Positions 36,682 through 46,518 of a stretch of 64,000 nucleotides of DNA are shown here, piece after piece (the first letter of the stretch is position 1; every line of letters begins with the position of its first letter). The notes under the pieces are model-generated. The model searched no databases, had not been told where the DNA came from, and worked only from the letters and a program-made list of their open reading frames with translations. The DNA comes from Ferruginibacter yonginensis. GTDB taxonomy: Bacteria; Bacteroidota; Bacteroidia; Chitinophagales; Chitinophagaceae. Location: positions 1,240,001 to 1,304,000 of the forward strand of contig NZ_JBHSCZ010000001.1 of NCBI RefSeq assembly GCF_042651465.1. The letters run 5' to 3'. The position numbers and the translations under genes are program-made.

Positions 36682-36735
36682 GCAACGTCCAGCAAGGGCC
36701 GAGACGTTGCTGCGAAGGATTGAGTTGCAAACTCA
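36682..36735. repeat. Two small inverted repeats
   Basis: GCAACGTC (36682-36689) pairs with GACGTTGC (36703-36710), and TGAGTT-GCA-AACTCA lies at 36721-36735. These could be a terminator-like structure for a plus-strand transcript or the edge of a dispersed element; no T run follows. Confidence 0.4.
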
Positions 36736-36826
36736 TTACAACTATCCTATAACTTTTATTCTCTTTACTTATTCAGGAACACTTATCACAACGGGGGAAC
36801 AGTAGAACCACTACCCCACTACCACC

Positions 36827-37522
36827 CTATCTTACTTTAGTTAAAAAGTATTTTGTATTTCTTGTAAGTAGCCTAGTCTTATTTTTGAGTTGTTCAGTTC
36901 CATATAGCTTATTACCTACTAATATAAACTTCTCTTTATCATAAAATATATAGCTATCAAGTGCAAAAGGTACATCTAAAGTTATTTCAATATGGTTAAT
37001 TCTGCTTGATTTAATATTTTGCCATTTTGAAGTAACATTATTGCTAAGTCTTACTTTGAGCTGCATTAATTCCCCTACTTTTATTTTACAATCACTGTCA
37101 AAAGTAGGCATACAACTTTTAGAAGTATCGCCATTAATTAATATCTCTGCGTCCTTAACAATATCTCCTGCAGTATTCTTAACCCAATCTATTCGCAAAT
37201 ACTCTGAACTAGTTTTAATACTATCAGCTTTTACTTTAACAGGTAAACTATTTTTTTGAATAAAACTATTTAATGTAAGTGTATCTTTTTTTATTTCCCA
37301 TTTGCCTCCTGAAGAAAAACGTTGAAGATGATTGCTTAATAAATAAGTATAGGTTCTATCTTTTTTTAAAATTAGAGATATAACACCATCATTACTTGGT
37401 GAAATATATCTATACTCGACAAAAATATCTTCACCTATAATTTTACTTTCTTTATTTTCCTTTTTATTAGTATAGAATAAATTTAATAAAGGGAATAAAA
37501 ATATTATTGATAAACTTTTCAT
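36827..37522 (-). CDS. Small secreted protein, candidate immunity partner of the RHS metallopeptidase toxin
   Basis: 231 residues with an N-terminal hydrophobic signal (MKSLSIIFLFPLLNLFYTN), so it is probably exported. The body is beta rich (GVISLILKKDRTYTYLLSN, GGKWEIKKDTLTLNSF, MQLKVRLSNNV) with two Cys in CMPTFDSDCKIK. No family is recognised. It starts four bases after the RHS toxin gene and is the last gene of the operon, which is the usual place for an immunity gene; an exported immunity protein would fit a toxin acting in the periplasm or at the surface. This is inference from position. Confidence 0.6.
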   Translation of the reverse strand: MKSLSIIFLFPLLNLFYTNKKENKESKIIGEDIFVEYRYISPSNDGVISLILKKDRTYTYLLSNHLQRFSSGGKWEIKKDTLTLNSFIQKNSLPVKVKADSIKTSSEYLRIDWVKNTAGDIVKDAEILINGDTSKSCMPTFDSDCKIKVGELMQLKVRLSNNVTSKWQNIKSSRINHIEITLDVPFALDSYIFYDKEKFILVGNKLYGTEQLKNKTRLLTRNTKYFLTKVR

Positions 37523-37526
37523 ACAA

Positions 37527-40500
37527 TTATCTATTTTTTAAAGCATCACCAAATACATATGTTGCTGGTCGTGGTGGGTTTGCTTTTGCATCCAAAGCGT
37601 TTACAGCTTTTAAAACATCACCAACTGTAAGATTTACATTTGCTAGATTACGAGTAATGTAACTTTTTATGTAGGTATCATTTGTATAGTTTAGAAAAAC
37701 TGCTGCTGGAGTGTTTAATGTAAGTTGTGCCTCTTTGCCTGACAGGTATGAATATGTAGGATTTAGTTGATTTTGTTTAAACCAATCAAGGTTTACTTTC
37801 TTATTAAAAAGCATTGAAGTAGCAGCTTTATTTGACAATGCAAATCCATTTTTATTTGCTACAACTTCATCCATAATATCATACAATGGGTCATTACTTC
37901 TAGAACCAACCAATTCCCCAATCAGATACCCATACCCATGCCTAATCTCATGTGCCATGTGTGATATATTTTTTTCATTCTTACCCATTCTTATCGCAAT
38001 CCTATTTTTATCAGCATCATATCTTGTATCGGCTGCGGCACCTTTTTCTGGAGACTCACTACTAATATTAAATTCTACATCTGATTTCTCCATTTCATCC
38101 CATTGACTATCCATTTGTGAATATGTATTAAACTGAGAAACCAAGGACTCCATTTCTTTGTCCATTTTTTCACCCGATTGAGCAAGACTCAGAATTTTAG
38201 AGAGTGCATCATAACTTCGCTGTGTATTTTCCTTACGCATATCATTATATGTATTTTCAACAGTAGAATTAGCAAATGTAAAATAGTTACCCAACCAATC
38301 TGTATTTCTTATTGGATTGTTTCCCATCATTACGTAAGGGCTTTCGTCATGAGTTGAAACTGGGTCTACCTGTAAAAACCTTCCTATTTGTGGGTCTGCT
38401 GTTCTATAAAAAGCTTCATAGTAATTTAAGCCAAAATCATTCTCCTGTTCTATACCGTTAAATTTGTATTTGTTTTCTAATGAAGTTGCAGCTTTAGATG
38501 AGATGCCACTCATCGTCAACCCGAATGGATAATAATGCGTCTCCTCCAAAATAGCACCTCTATTATGTATCACTTCCATATTATCAAAATAAACATTAAT
38601 ATTACTTTCGTTGCTACAATAAAAGTAAATATAACCATTTTTCGGTATTGGTATATTAGGCATTACATGGCTTTTTAAACCACCTGCGGTATTACTACTT
38701 ACGGCGTCATAACCACTGTTCACATACTTAAACTGCTCATCAAATATAATGTATGCAATACCTGCTTTTACATTGTTACTACTATTGGGGCTATTACTAT
38801 TGATAAAACTATTTAAAGGTGCTACCGTACCACTGGTATTATTGCTTAAAATAGTAGTGGTGGCTCCATGGGCATAGGCTGTATTACTACTACCGCCTAC
38901 TCCTAAAAAACCTGTAATTAAGGCAGTAGCATCCAAAGGTGCATTGTTAACAGTACCACCATTATACTGATAATACGATTTTGCCAATAAGCTTAATTGA
39001 TCACCAGCCATTACTTTCAGCACCATACCCAACCCAGTTTTATTGGTAGCGGCATTGGTTTTGTACATTTTTATACTAGTAGCCCCATTATTACCAAAAG
39101 TTTGGGGGTTATTGGTGCCGTTATCGTTAATATAATGATTACCTGCTGGTTGTATTTCTTCAACATATGCACTATTAATATCGTAATAGGCTTGTTCATT
39201 CACTAAAGGGCTATTGGCACCATTGCCTTCTAAAGTAGCAGTGGGGTAATGGTCAACCTGCTGTTCCTCCGTTAACACCATTCGCACATTACCCAAATGA
39301 TCTTTCAACATATAATCATATACAAAAGTGGCTGCTTGGGTACCTTGCTGCGGTTTAAAACGTATCCTTCCTTCTTGCTGTGGTGCAAATTGTAATGCAT
39401 TATTTTCATATACTAAACCGCCTATATAATCGGTAACGGTCGTTTTAGTGGGTGTAATGGTATTATCAGTTACGGTTTTACGAAGTTTATTACCTAGCGC
39501 ATCATATACATATCTAATAGTTCCTTTATTAGGTATGGTGATCAACTCTGGTAAATTCAAATAATTATAACTAATAGATTGAATATTTTTATTGGCATCA
39601 CTTTGCATATTACCATTAATATCATAGGAATAATCAACAGCTGTTTTAGTACTTACATCATATTTAAAATCACCAAGTTTACTGGTATTATCATTTGCTG
39701 CATCTACTACAGCTTTGAGCTTATTACTATTTGCAAAATAGGTATAATTCAGTTGATCGATAAACGAAGAGCTATTGATTTTTAATCCCTTTTGTTGCAT
39801 GGTAAGTATATTACCATTGTCATCATAGGCTAAATTACTTACACTAAAATCTACACCTGACTCCTTACTAAAAATACCATTATCTTTTTGTAAAAAATCA
39901 GCGTAAATCAACCTGTTAACAGCATCGTATTTAAAATTATATAACCTACGTATGCCATCTCCTTTACTACGCCATTGCATATCACCTATATTACCATTGT
40001 ATTGAGGCGTAGGCGTTACAGTTACGGCCTCAGCTTCAGTAATATTAGTAAGTTGGTTGTACCCTAAGTTAAATCCAAAATAATGACTGTTATTTAACCC
40101 TTTAGTATAATCTTGATTTACGCTACTAAGCCACCCCCTAATATTATATTGATATTGTAAATTTTCTAATCCATTTTGACCATAATTCGGCGCTAGCTTT
40201 TTATTAACCAATTGACCAATTTTATCATAATGTAATGTTGTAGTGGTATGCCATGTTTGTGGTATAACGCCATTGTTCACTAAGCTACCTCCAATAATAT
40301 CATCTTGTTGTATAGGTCTATTTAATACATCATAAATAGTTTGTGTGGCATGAGTTAGTGTTTCAATGGCCGTTGTATTTTTCTCAATTTTTTGCACACT
40401 AACTAACTGCTTGCCAAGCCAATCATATTGCTGAGTTTGTACCACAATACCATTGCTCAAATGGTTTCCTCTAGTTTGTATAACCCTACCCTTATCATCA

Positions 40501-41960
40501 AAATAGCTAATAGCATTCAAGTAGGTGGGAGTTCCCATATTCAATACCTGCGTTTTTACACCGGTGATTGCATTTCTATTAACTGGAACTTTTTCAAGTG
40601 GTAATCCCCCTGGCTGTGTACCCAAATTTAGGATAGGGGTGGCTTGTGTAATATCAAAGTTGATAAGCGTATTCGGTAATCCTGATGAAGCGATCCACTC
40701 ATAGTCATCATAATAATTTACGGTAAGTTCCTCGGAAGCATAATTAGCTACATTCGGATATTGCACACTATTATAAGCTGCCGTTAAGTGATAATTCAAA
40801 TCATTGTAGTGTGCATCGTCTACTATTTTACTAGTACCAATTACCCTATTTTGTACATCATACAAAGTAACAATCCATTTGTGCTGCAGCCTTAAATTCG
40901 CATCTTGCGTCATAACAAGTCGATCCCTGTTATCATATACCATACATACAGGCCCAGCACCAGGCACCTGCTTTCTAATCATTCTATTTCGCTGATCATA
41001 TTGATACCTAAAAAATTGCTCTTTCAATAAATTATCATCCATTGCATTGATCCCACCTAAAATAGCTTTTAAGCCCTCAGGCTGTAACACAGCTCGTAAA
41101 TTATTTTGAATATCATAAATATAATAGGTACATAACCAACCTTCATATCCGGCACCACTTCCATTGTCATTTTCAGCAGTTAACTGTACTTTTTTTAGAA
41201 TAACCTTCCCCTCAAAATCTTTAAATTCAATAACTTGTTTATTATGCTCATCAATCGTAATGGTCTTATCTAATAAGCCTGCATCATAGTTTTTAATACT
41301 ACTATAAATACCAAAGTTGTCAATATTACTTTCTGTAACATCCCATATTTTTACTGCATCAATCTCAGTATTAAAATAAAACTTTGCTTGCGTTGATTTA
41401 TTCAAACCTGTCCACATGCCTGGTGCTGTGTTTTTTATCACCCTATTTAAAGGGTTATCTTCCCATATAGTTTTTGCATAAAAATAGGTTTCACCTACGT
41501 ATTGATTGGTAGAAAATGAGGCCTGCTGCTCAAATGGATTTCTTTTAAAATAACCATTATTCACAGCAGCATTACCCCCAGCTGTATTGGCTACAAAAGG
41601 TAAATATTGCAAGGGTGTTCTTCCGTATTGATCAAATGAGTTTGCTGTAACTAAATCGGCACTTTGTTGGTCATTAGTTTGAAGTGAACCATTTTTTACA
41701 ACAGTTTGCACATTTCTTCCCAACCCGTCTAAATATTGAGTGGTAATGATGGCTTTATCAATGTTGTTTAATACGTTTAGTTCAGATGTCTCTTGTGTTT
41801 TTTGTTGCGGTGTCCATACCCGAACATAACTAACAGGAACAGTTGCATCATATGGTATTGGTAGAGGCGCAACTTGCGCTTTTATTAAACCAACAGATAA
41901 AAACAATGATATAATGATGTGTGTAAACTTCATATGTATATTATTAAAATAAGGGTACAA
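37527..41960 (-). CDS. RHS/YD-repeat protein with DUF6443-type N-terminus and predicted HExxH metallopeptidase toxin domain
   Basis: 1477 residues with a signal peptide (MKFTHIIISLFLSVGLIKAQ near residue 10). The N-terminus (YLDGLGRNVQTVVKNGS) is of DUF6443 type, a Bacteroidota RHS starter. YD repeats follow to about residue 1180, and the RHS core ends ADPQIGRFLQVDP (1187-1199) and NNPIRNTDWLG. The variable C-terminal about 250 residues contain HEIRH (1337-1341) with a possible third ligand Glu1365 (DEVVANKNG), the pattern of a zinc metallopeptidase. This is the classical layout of a polymorphic toxin with the toxin at the very end. It follows the GPx-like gene by six bases. Confidence 0.9.
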   Translation of the reverse strand: MYPYFNNIHMKFTHIIISLFLSVGLIKAQVAPLPIPYDATVPVSYVRVWTPQQKTQETSELNVLNNIDKAIITTQYLDGLGRNVQTVVKNGSLQTNDQQSADLVTANSFDQYGRTPLQYLPFVANTAGGNAAVNNGYFKRNPFEQQASFSTNQYVGETYFYAKTIWEDNPLNRVIKNTAPGMWTGLNKSTQAKFYFNTEIDAVKIWDVTESNIDNFGIYSSIKNYDAGLLDKTITIDEHNKQVIEFKDFEGKVILKKVQLTAENDNGSGAGYEGWLCTYYIYDIQNNLRAVLQPEGLKAILGGINAMDDNLLKEQFFRYQYDQRNRMIRKQVPGAGPVCMVYDNRDRLVMTQDANLRLQHKWIVTLYDVQNRVIGTSKIVDDAHYNDLNYHLTAAYNSVQYPNVANYASEELTVNYYDDYEWIASSGLPNTLINFDITQATPILNLGTQPGGLPLEKVPVNRNAITGVKTQVLNMGTPTYLNAISYFDDKGRVIQTRGNHLSNGIVVQTQQYDWLGKQLVSVQKIEKNTTAIETLTHATQTIYDVLNRPIQQDDIIGGSLVNNGVIPQTWHTTTTLHYDKIGQLVNKKLAPNYGQNGLENLQYQYNIRGWLSSVNQDYTKGLNNSHYFGFNLGYNQLTNITEAEAVTVTPTPQYNGNIGDMQWRSKGDGIRRLYNFKYDAVNRLIYADFLQKDNGIFSKESGVDFSVSNLAYDDNGNILTMQQKGLKINSSSFIDQLNYTYFANSNKLKAVVDAANDNTSKLGDFKYDVSTKTAVDYSYDINGNMQSDANKNIQSISYNYLNLPELITIPNKGTIRYVYDALGNKLRKTVTDNTITPTKTTVTDYIGGLVYENNALQFAPQQEGRIRFKPQQGTQAATFVYDYMLKDHLGNVRMVLTEEQQVDHYPTATLEGNGANSPLVNEQAYYDINSAYVEEIQPAGNHYINDNGTNNPQTFGNNGATSIKMYKTNAATNKTGLGMVLKVMAGDQLSLLAKSYYQYNGGTVNNAPLDATALITGFLGVGGSSNTAYAHGATTTILSNNTSGTVAPLNSFINSNSPNSSNNVKAGIAYIIFDEQFKYVNSGYDAVSSNTAGGLKSHVMPNIPIPKNGYIYFYCSNESNINVYFDNMEVIHNRGAILEETHYYPFGLTMSGISSKAATSLENKYKFNGIEQENDFGLNYYEAFYRTADPQIGRFLQVDPVSTHDESPYVMMGNNPIRNTDWLGNYFTFANSTVENTYNDMRKENTQRSYDALSKILSLAQSGEKMDKEMESLVSQFNTYSQMDSQWDEMEKSDVEFNISSESPEKGAAADTRYDADKNRIAIRMGKNEKNISHMAHEIRHGYGYLIGELVGSRSNDPLYDIMDEVVANKNGFALSNKAATSMLFNKKVNLDWFKQNQLNPTYSYLSGKEAQLTLNTPAAVFLNYTNDTYIKSYITRNLANVNLTVGDVLKAVNALDAKANPPRPATYVFGDALKNR

Positions 41961-41966
41961 AAAATA

Positions 41967-42482
41967 TTAATAACTATTAATTGCATTGATAATTTTTAAA
42001 TCTGTTGGTGCAACATTAGCTGAAAAAATGCCGACTAAATTACCTTCTCTATCAATCAAAAATTTATTAAAATCAGATGAAAATGCATTTCCATAAGCAC
42101 CATTCTCAGAAATATGTGTAAGCCAATATGGTAATGAATGTATACTTGATTGTATAACATCCATTTTTTCTGTTATAATAAATGTGCTATGTATTTGCGA
42201 AGTACAATAGGTTTTTATAGCTGCATTGCTATTAGGTTCATTACCAAAACTATTAGAGGGTATAGCAATAATGACCAAACTATCACCCAATTGTTGTTGC
42301 AACTGTTGTAAACCAACTAACTGGTTTGAATAAGGTCCAGTTGTAGCAATATTAACTATTAAAACTTTTTTGCCAGAATATGTATTTACTGATACAACAT
42401 CTCCATCGATATTTTTGTATTGTAAACTGTAAAAATTGGTTATTATAAAAATTAAGATACTCGATAAAATATTTGTTAACAT
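41967..42482 (-). CDS. Glutathione-peroxidase-fold protein lacking catalytic residues
   Basis: 171 residues from the ATG at 42482 (a TTG nine codons earlier overlaps the upstream gene). An N-terminal membrane segment (about residues 2-19) suggests export or anchoring. The fold is GPx-like: VLIVNIATT, IPSNSFGNEPN and SSDFNKFLIDREGNLVG align with VNVAS.CG, FPCNQFG.QEP and KWNF.KFLID.. of glutathione peroxidases. The catalytic Cys is replaced by Gly49, Gln by Ser78, Trp by Ser136 and Asn by Asp137, so no peroxidase activity is expected. It sits between two RHS-type genes in the same operon. Confidence 0.72.
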   Translation of the reverse strand: MLTNILSSILIFIITNFYSLQYKNIDGDVVSVNTYSGKKVLIVNIATTGPYSNQLVGLQQLQQQLGDSLVIIAIPSNSFGNEPNSNAAIKTYCTSQIHSTFIITEKMDVIQSSIHSLPYWLTHISENGAYGNAFSSDFNKFLIDREGNLVGIFSANVAPTDLKIINAINSY

Positions 42483-42499
42483 ATAGTTGAATTTAAAAT

Positions 42500-45400
42500 T
42501 TAAGGACAAGGTGAAGGAGGTGCTGTCTGTCTACACTCTGCTTCAGGTGTACCACCAGGAGCGTAATAAGGAACTGATGTACCATCGCTAAAGCACCTTT
42601 TCCAGTCACATTCCCAGACCCATACCCACTGTCCATCTATTAATTCTTTATGTCGCATTTTTGATACTAATACTATTATGCCTTGTTCACAAACACCATT
42701 AATACATTGACCACTACAATTAGTTTCACTACATACAGTAGGCACACAAACGCCATTATTATTAGCATATGCTTGCCCATGTTGATTAACATCATCAATG
42801 GCTAATTGGTCAGCTGCAGATTGTGAAACTGTTGAGCTATAAGTATTCGCTGGCACAGCATAGGTTAAAGGTGCAGAAGAGGTACCTGAAGGACAATCAT
42901 TTTTTGTAAATACACCTGAAGCAGCGGCACTAAAGTACCTAATAACACCACAATTTTCTGGTTGTCCTGCATAATTGTAACATATTTTCTTGATGATATT
43001 TTTATCAATATCTCTAACCAAATACAATCTTGAAAAACCATCGTATTCATAATAAACAATATTGTTATTAATATCACATTCACTACTAATACCAACAAAT
43101 GGAAAATGAGTGATAGTTTTCATCTGAGCAGTAACAGGATAAGCTCTTAGCTCATCTATTTTTCCACTTCCGTTTACAGATATAATAAAACCGTTAATTC
43201 TATGCTCATATAAATACCAAACTTCATTACCTCTTTTAGTTGTTTTTATTAACTTAGGCCAACCTGGCATAGTACCAGATACAGTATATCCATTACTATT
43301 GTTACCCCAATAGGTAACTACATAAACATCACCATTTGTTCTTCCAAGAAATTCAAAATTTTGTTGTTCATAAATCTTTTTGCCAGTTATTGCTTGTGAA
43401 GGGTCCTCAATAATGTTGGCATTAATAACACCACTCCACGGTGCTTCGTCTGTATAATCTTCAAAAGAAGTGTAGTGTACATTTGAATTTGTATTAATTT
43501 CAGCTACAGGAAAACTATGATTATAGCCCCATAAATATCGATGCATAACATCATTTTCTTTACTTACTATAGTTGGATTTCCTTTTATATTATATGCATA
43601 ATAATGTAACCGAGTTTCTACAGGGTTATTTAATGTAGCAACCTGAATTAACTCAGGGAGTATCAAATTACCATTGCTCAACCAATTTCTAAATTGTGTA
43701 GTGGTAGTATTTACGAGTTGGTTATTTTTTGTAACCGTTGTGCTCACTACAGTCCCTAACATATTTCGTTGAGCCATTGTTTGTAAAATAGTAGGGTTAG
43801 TATAGTCTAAGGGATATTTATATCTTGTAATAATTTCAGCTCCTTTACTATCCTTAGTTCTTGTTAAGGCAATATTAGTCATTAATGGTGCAATACCTGG
43901 CTGCTCCGTATATTCATAATCTATTACCTGCACTTTAGCAAGTCCATTAGCAAAAGTGGTAGTTTTTGTATGTTTTAATATAGGCCATTGCGAAACAAAA
44001 GTATAACTAGTTACATCAAATGGATCAGTAGTATTTTGCCAATGCAACTGACTTGTTTCAAATTTTCTTCTAACTATTTTTGAGGTATAATATTTTTGTG
44101 TATTCCTTGCTACGCCATAATCATGCTCTACTTTAATTATATTCTGTAATCCCTTATTAAAAGTAGTTGTTTCCAATTCGTAACCATAGGTAAAGTCGGC
44201 AATATGTCTCGGAACGTCTCTCACAGGGAAACCTAATAAAACATTTCTTTCAAAAGGAGAAGTAATATCAAATCGGTGTTCAACTCCCCCATTTTTAAAA
44301 CCGATATCATCACTTTCAATAACGTATTCATAGCACAAAGGGTCGTTTACTATTGCGGAAGACACAAGCGTATTAGTACTTAAAGTAAGTGTATTAAAAT
44401 CGCCTGTTGCATAATAGGTAGTAGTGGTAGCTGGGTTGTAACATAATAACTCATCTCTATAATATGAGGCCTCTTCGTATTCAACTTCAAAGGTACTGCT
44501 TCCAGAACTTTTGTTGAGTAAATCTTTAGATGCATAGGTATAATACTTCGTATTGGTTTGTTTAGAAAGTGGGTCATAAAATTCAATAGATTTTAAACGT
44601 ACACCTCCTATTTCTCTATTCACCCAATCATAAGCTTGATCATCTGTTTCTGATCTATCGTATGTTAAATTGATTTCTCCAGCAAATCCTTGTTTTACTG
44701 AAATCATCAACTTATAATCGCCTGGTGTTAATGCGATATTGTTTGATGAGTTTAATGCACCCCCATCCGCCTCAATTGCATTTGGTGTCAACCCAATTAA
44801 AGTCCCAAAAGTACCAATACTATGATTGGTTGGAGTACCTTCATGTCCTCCACTCATACTAAGAGTAGCAATTTGATTTTTATAAACATGAAATATTCCA
44901 CTTTCATAAACCCTTCTTTGTGGGATGCCATTATCGGAAAAACCTTGTCCACCAGCAGAAACTGTTACAATACTTTGAACAGGTTCCCACTTGGCAATAG
45001 TATTGGGTTCATAATTATACTTTTCATAACCTCCAGTTGGGTATGTTATTTTTTGCAACATGCCCATTTGAGCATAATATCCATTAAAATCTCGGTTTGC
45101 GCTTGCTGCAATACCCCAATTAGTATCATTCGGCCTATGTGCTAATAGTGTGGTATTTACGCTTCCGTTATAATAACCTAAAAAATCTTGTGAAAATGAT
45201 AAATGTGATGGTAATCCTTCCGTTTGTGTATAATCAAGTTTATATCTTACAGTTTCTGGATAACTAACGCCTGGCATTGTATAGTTAACTTCTTTTAGAA
45301 AAAATCTTTTTACAGAAGCATCTTCAGCAGCAGTGATTCCATTGCTGGTTGGTAACATGGCTGGAAATTCATATACTAAATTGAATTCACGATGAAAATC

Positions 45401-46492
45401 TATTGAATTTATATTAATTTTCTTAAGATAACTGGTAGAGAATCCAAATGCATCATCAGGGGTATTGTCATATATAAAATCAGCAATTTGACCTTCAGAA
45501 GTCTCAATTTTTGTGACACCTAAATTATTGAATCTTACATAATTTACTTTCTTAACCAATTTTGATAAATCAGCAACAAATGGTATTCCAGTCCTCACGT
45601 TTGGAGTATTTTGACTTGGAACGGGTTCACAAGTTATTGATTGAGCTGGAAAATCGCCCCCTTTGGTCAATGATTCTGAAACGCCAGAATATCCAAACTC
45701 AAAAAATGAGTTATATGTATAGGTAACATATTTACCATCAGGCATTGTAATTTTCTTCAGATAAAAACTGGTTATAGTACCATTTCCTAAAACAATGCCA
45801 CCTCTTAAGTTTAAATTTGAAGAAGTAATTCTTTCTTTACAACCCGTACCACCAAATTCATAAATAACACCATCTGTATTGGTTACAATAAATTTATCAT
45901 AACGCCTAGGTAATGAACCACTAGGGTCTCGTATAACCTCAATTTTAATTTTTGAAAATGGAAATTGAATAATGTCTCCATTTTCATCAAATATAAATTT
46001 TGTACTTAAACCTGGTGCACTAATATAAAATTCATCTGCTTCCGAATCATAATGCCTCAAATTGCTAGTGACATCTTCATAATAAGCAATTTCATCTGCT
46101 AATGATGGCGGAGCACCATTTACACTAGAAGGTATTTCAGTTTTTCTAATAATACCATTATCATCATCTGGTTTACCCCTTACAACCCTGTTTAATACAC
46201 CAATAGCACCTAAGCTCCATCCAAAACCTTCTTTACTAGAAGTTTGTCCTATTTTAAATCCACCACTAGCATAATTAAGCGAAATGGGGATACTTAAGCT
46301 ACCGATTTGAAAAGTATTTAGTGGTATACTTGATGAAACCTTACCACTAAAAAGTGAAACATTACCATGTGCATTCTCAGTTAAGGAACTAGCCTCTGGA
46401 CTCACAGGCAAAACCGCAGGCAACAATGGGGCTTGCGAATATCCACATAAGGTAAATAAAGTGAGAAGTGTACTAAAAAAAAATTGCTTCAT
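42500..46492 (-). CDS. Large YD-repeat/RHS-like surface protein with DUF5977-type tail
   Basis: 1330 residues with a signal peptide ending TLCGYSQ. The first about 150 residues (GNVSLFSGKVSSSIPLNTF, EGFGWSLGAIGVL) resemble the N-terminal beta region of SpvB/RHS proteins; divergent YD-type repeats occupy the middle (YEYDGFSRLYLVRD near the end). A DUF5977-like segment (YAVPANTYSSTVSQ, NQHGQAYANNNGVC) precedes a Cys-rich tail (CSETNCSGQCINGVC). Unlike the next RHS gene it has no core DPxGR motif and no obvious toxin. It is probably the partner or shell of the toxin-bearing RHS protein. Confidence 0.82.
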   Translation of the reverse strand: MKQFFFSTLLTLFTLCGYSQAPLLPAVLPVSPEASSLTENAHGNVSLFSGKVSSSIPLNTFQIGSLSIPISLNYASGGFKIGQTSSKEGFGWSLGAIGVLNRVVRGKPDDDNGIIRKTEIPSSVNGAPPSLADEIAYYEDVTSNLRHYDSEADEFYISAPGLSTKFIFDENGDIIQFPFSKIKIEVIRDPSGSLPRRYDKFIVTNTDGVIYEFGGTGCKERITSSNLNLRGGIVLGNGTITSFYLKKITMPDGKYVTYTYNSFFEFGYSGVSESLTKGGDFPAQSITCEPVPSQNTPNVRTGIPFVADLSKLVKKVNYVRFNNLGVTKIETSEGQIADFIYDNTPDDAFGFSTSYLKKININSIDFHREFNLVYEFPAMLPTSNGITAAEDASVKRFFLKEVNYTMPGVSYPETVRYKLDYTQTEGLPSHLSFSQDFLGYYNGSVNTTLLAHRPNDTNWGIAASANRDFNGYYAQMGMLQKITYPTGGYEKYNYEPNTIAKWEPVQSIVTVSAGGQGFSDNGIPQRRVYESGIFHVYKNQIATLSMSGGHEGTPTNHSIGTFGTLIGLTPNAIEADGGALNSSNNIALTPGDYKLMISVKQGFAGEINLTYDRSETDDQAYDWVNREIGGVRLKSIEFYDPLSKQTNTKYYTYASKDLLNKSSGSSTFEVEYEEASYYRDELLCYNPATTTTYYATGDFNTLTLSTNTLVSSAIVNDPLCYEYVIESDDIGFKNGGVEHRFDITSPFERNVLLGFPVRDVPRHIADFTYGYELETTTFNKGLQNIIKVEHDYGVARNTQKYYTSKIVRRKFETSQLHWQNTTDPFDVTSYTFVSQWPILKHTKTTTFANGLAKVQVIDYEYTEQPGIAPLMTNIALTRTKDSKGAEIITRYKYPLDYTNPTILQTMAQRNMLGTVVSTTVTKNNQLVNTTTTQFRNWLSNGNLILPELIQVATLNNPVETRLHYYAYNIKGNPTIVSKENDVMHRYLWGYNHSFPVAEINTNSNVHYTSFEDYTDEAPWSGVINANIIEDPSQAITGKKIYEQQNFEFLGRTNGDVYVVTYWGNNSNGYTVSGTMPGWPKLIKTTKRGNEVWYLYEHRINGFIISVNGSGKIDELRAYPVTAQMKTITHFPFVGISSECDINNNIVYYEYDGFSRLYLVRDIDKNIIKKICYNYAGQPENCGVIRYFSAAASGVFTKNDCPSGTSSAPLTYAVPANTYSSTVSQSAADQLAIDDVNQHGQAYANNNGVCVPTVCSETNCSGQCINGVCEQGIIVLVSKMRHKELIDGQWVWVWECDWKRCFSDGTSVPYYAPGGTPEAECRQTAPPSPCP

Positions 46493-46518
46493 TTAATTCC
46501 GGATTTATTACAAATGTT

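Noticed and set aside
36578..36805. 75-codon frame through the palindrome
   Set aside because: It reads across a perfect hairpin repeat and has no protein-like features.
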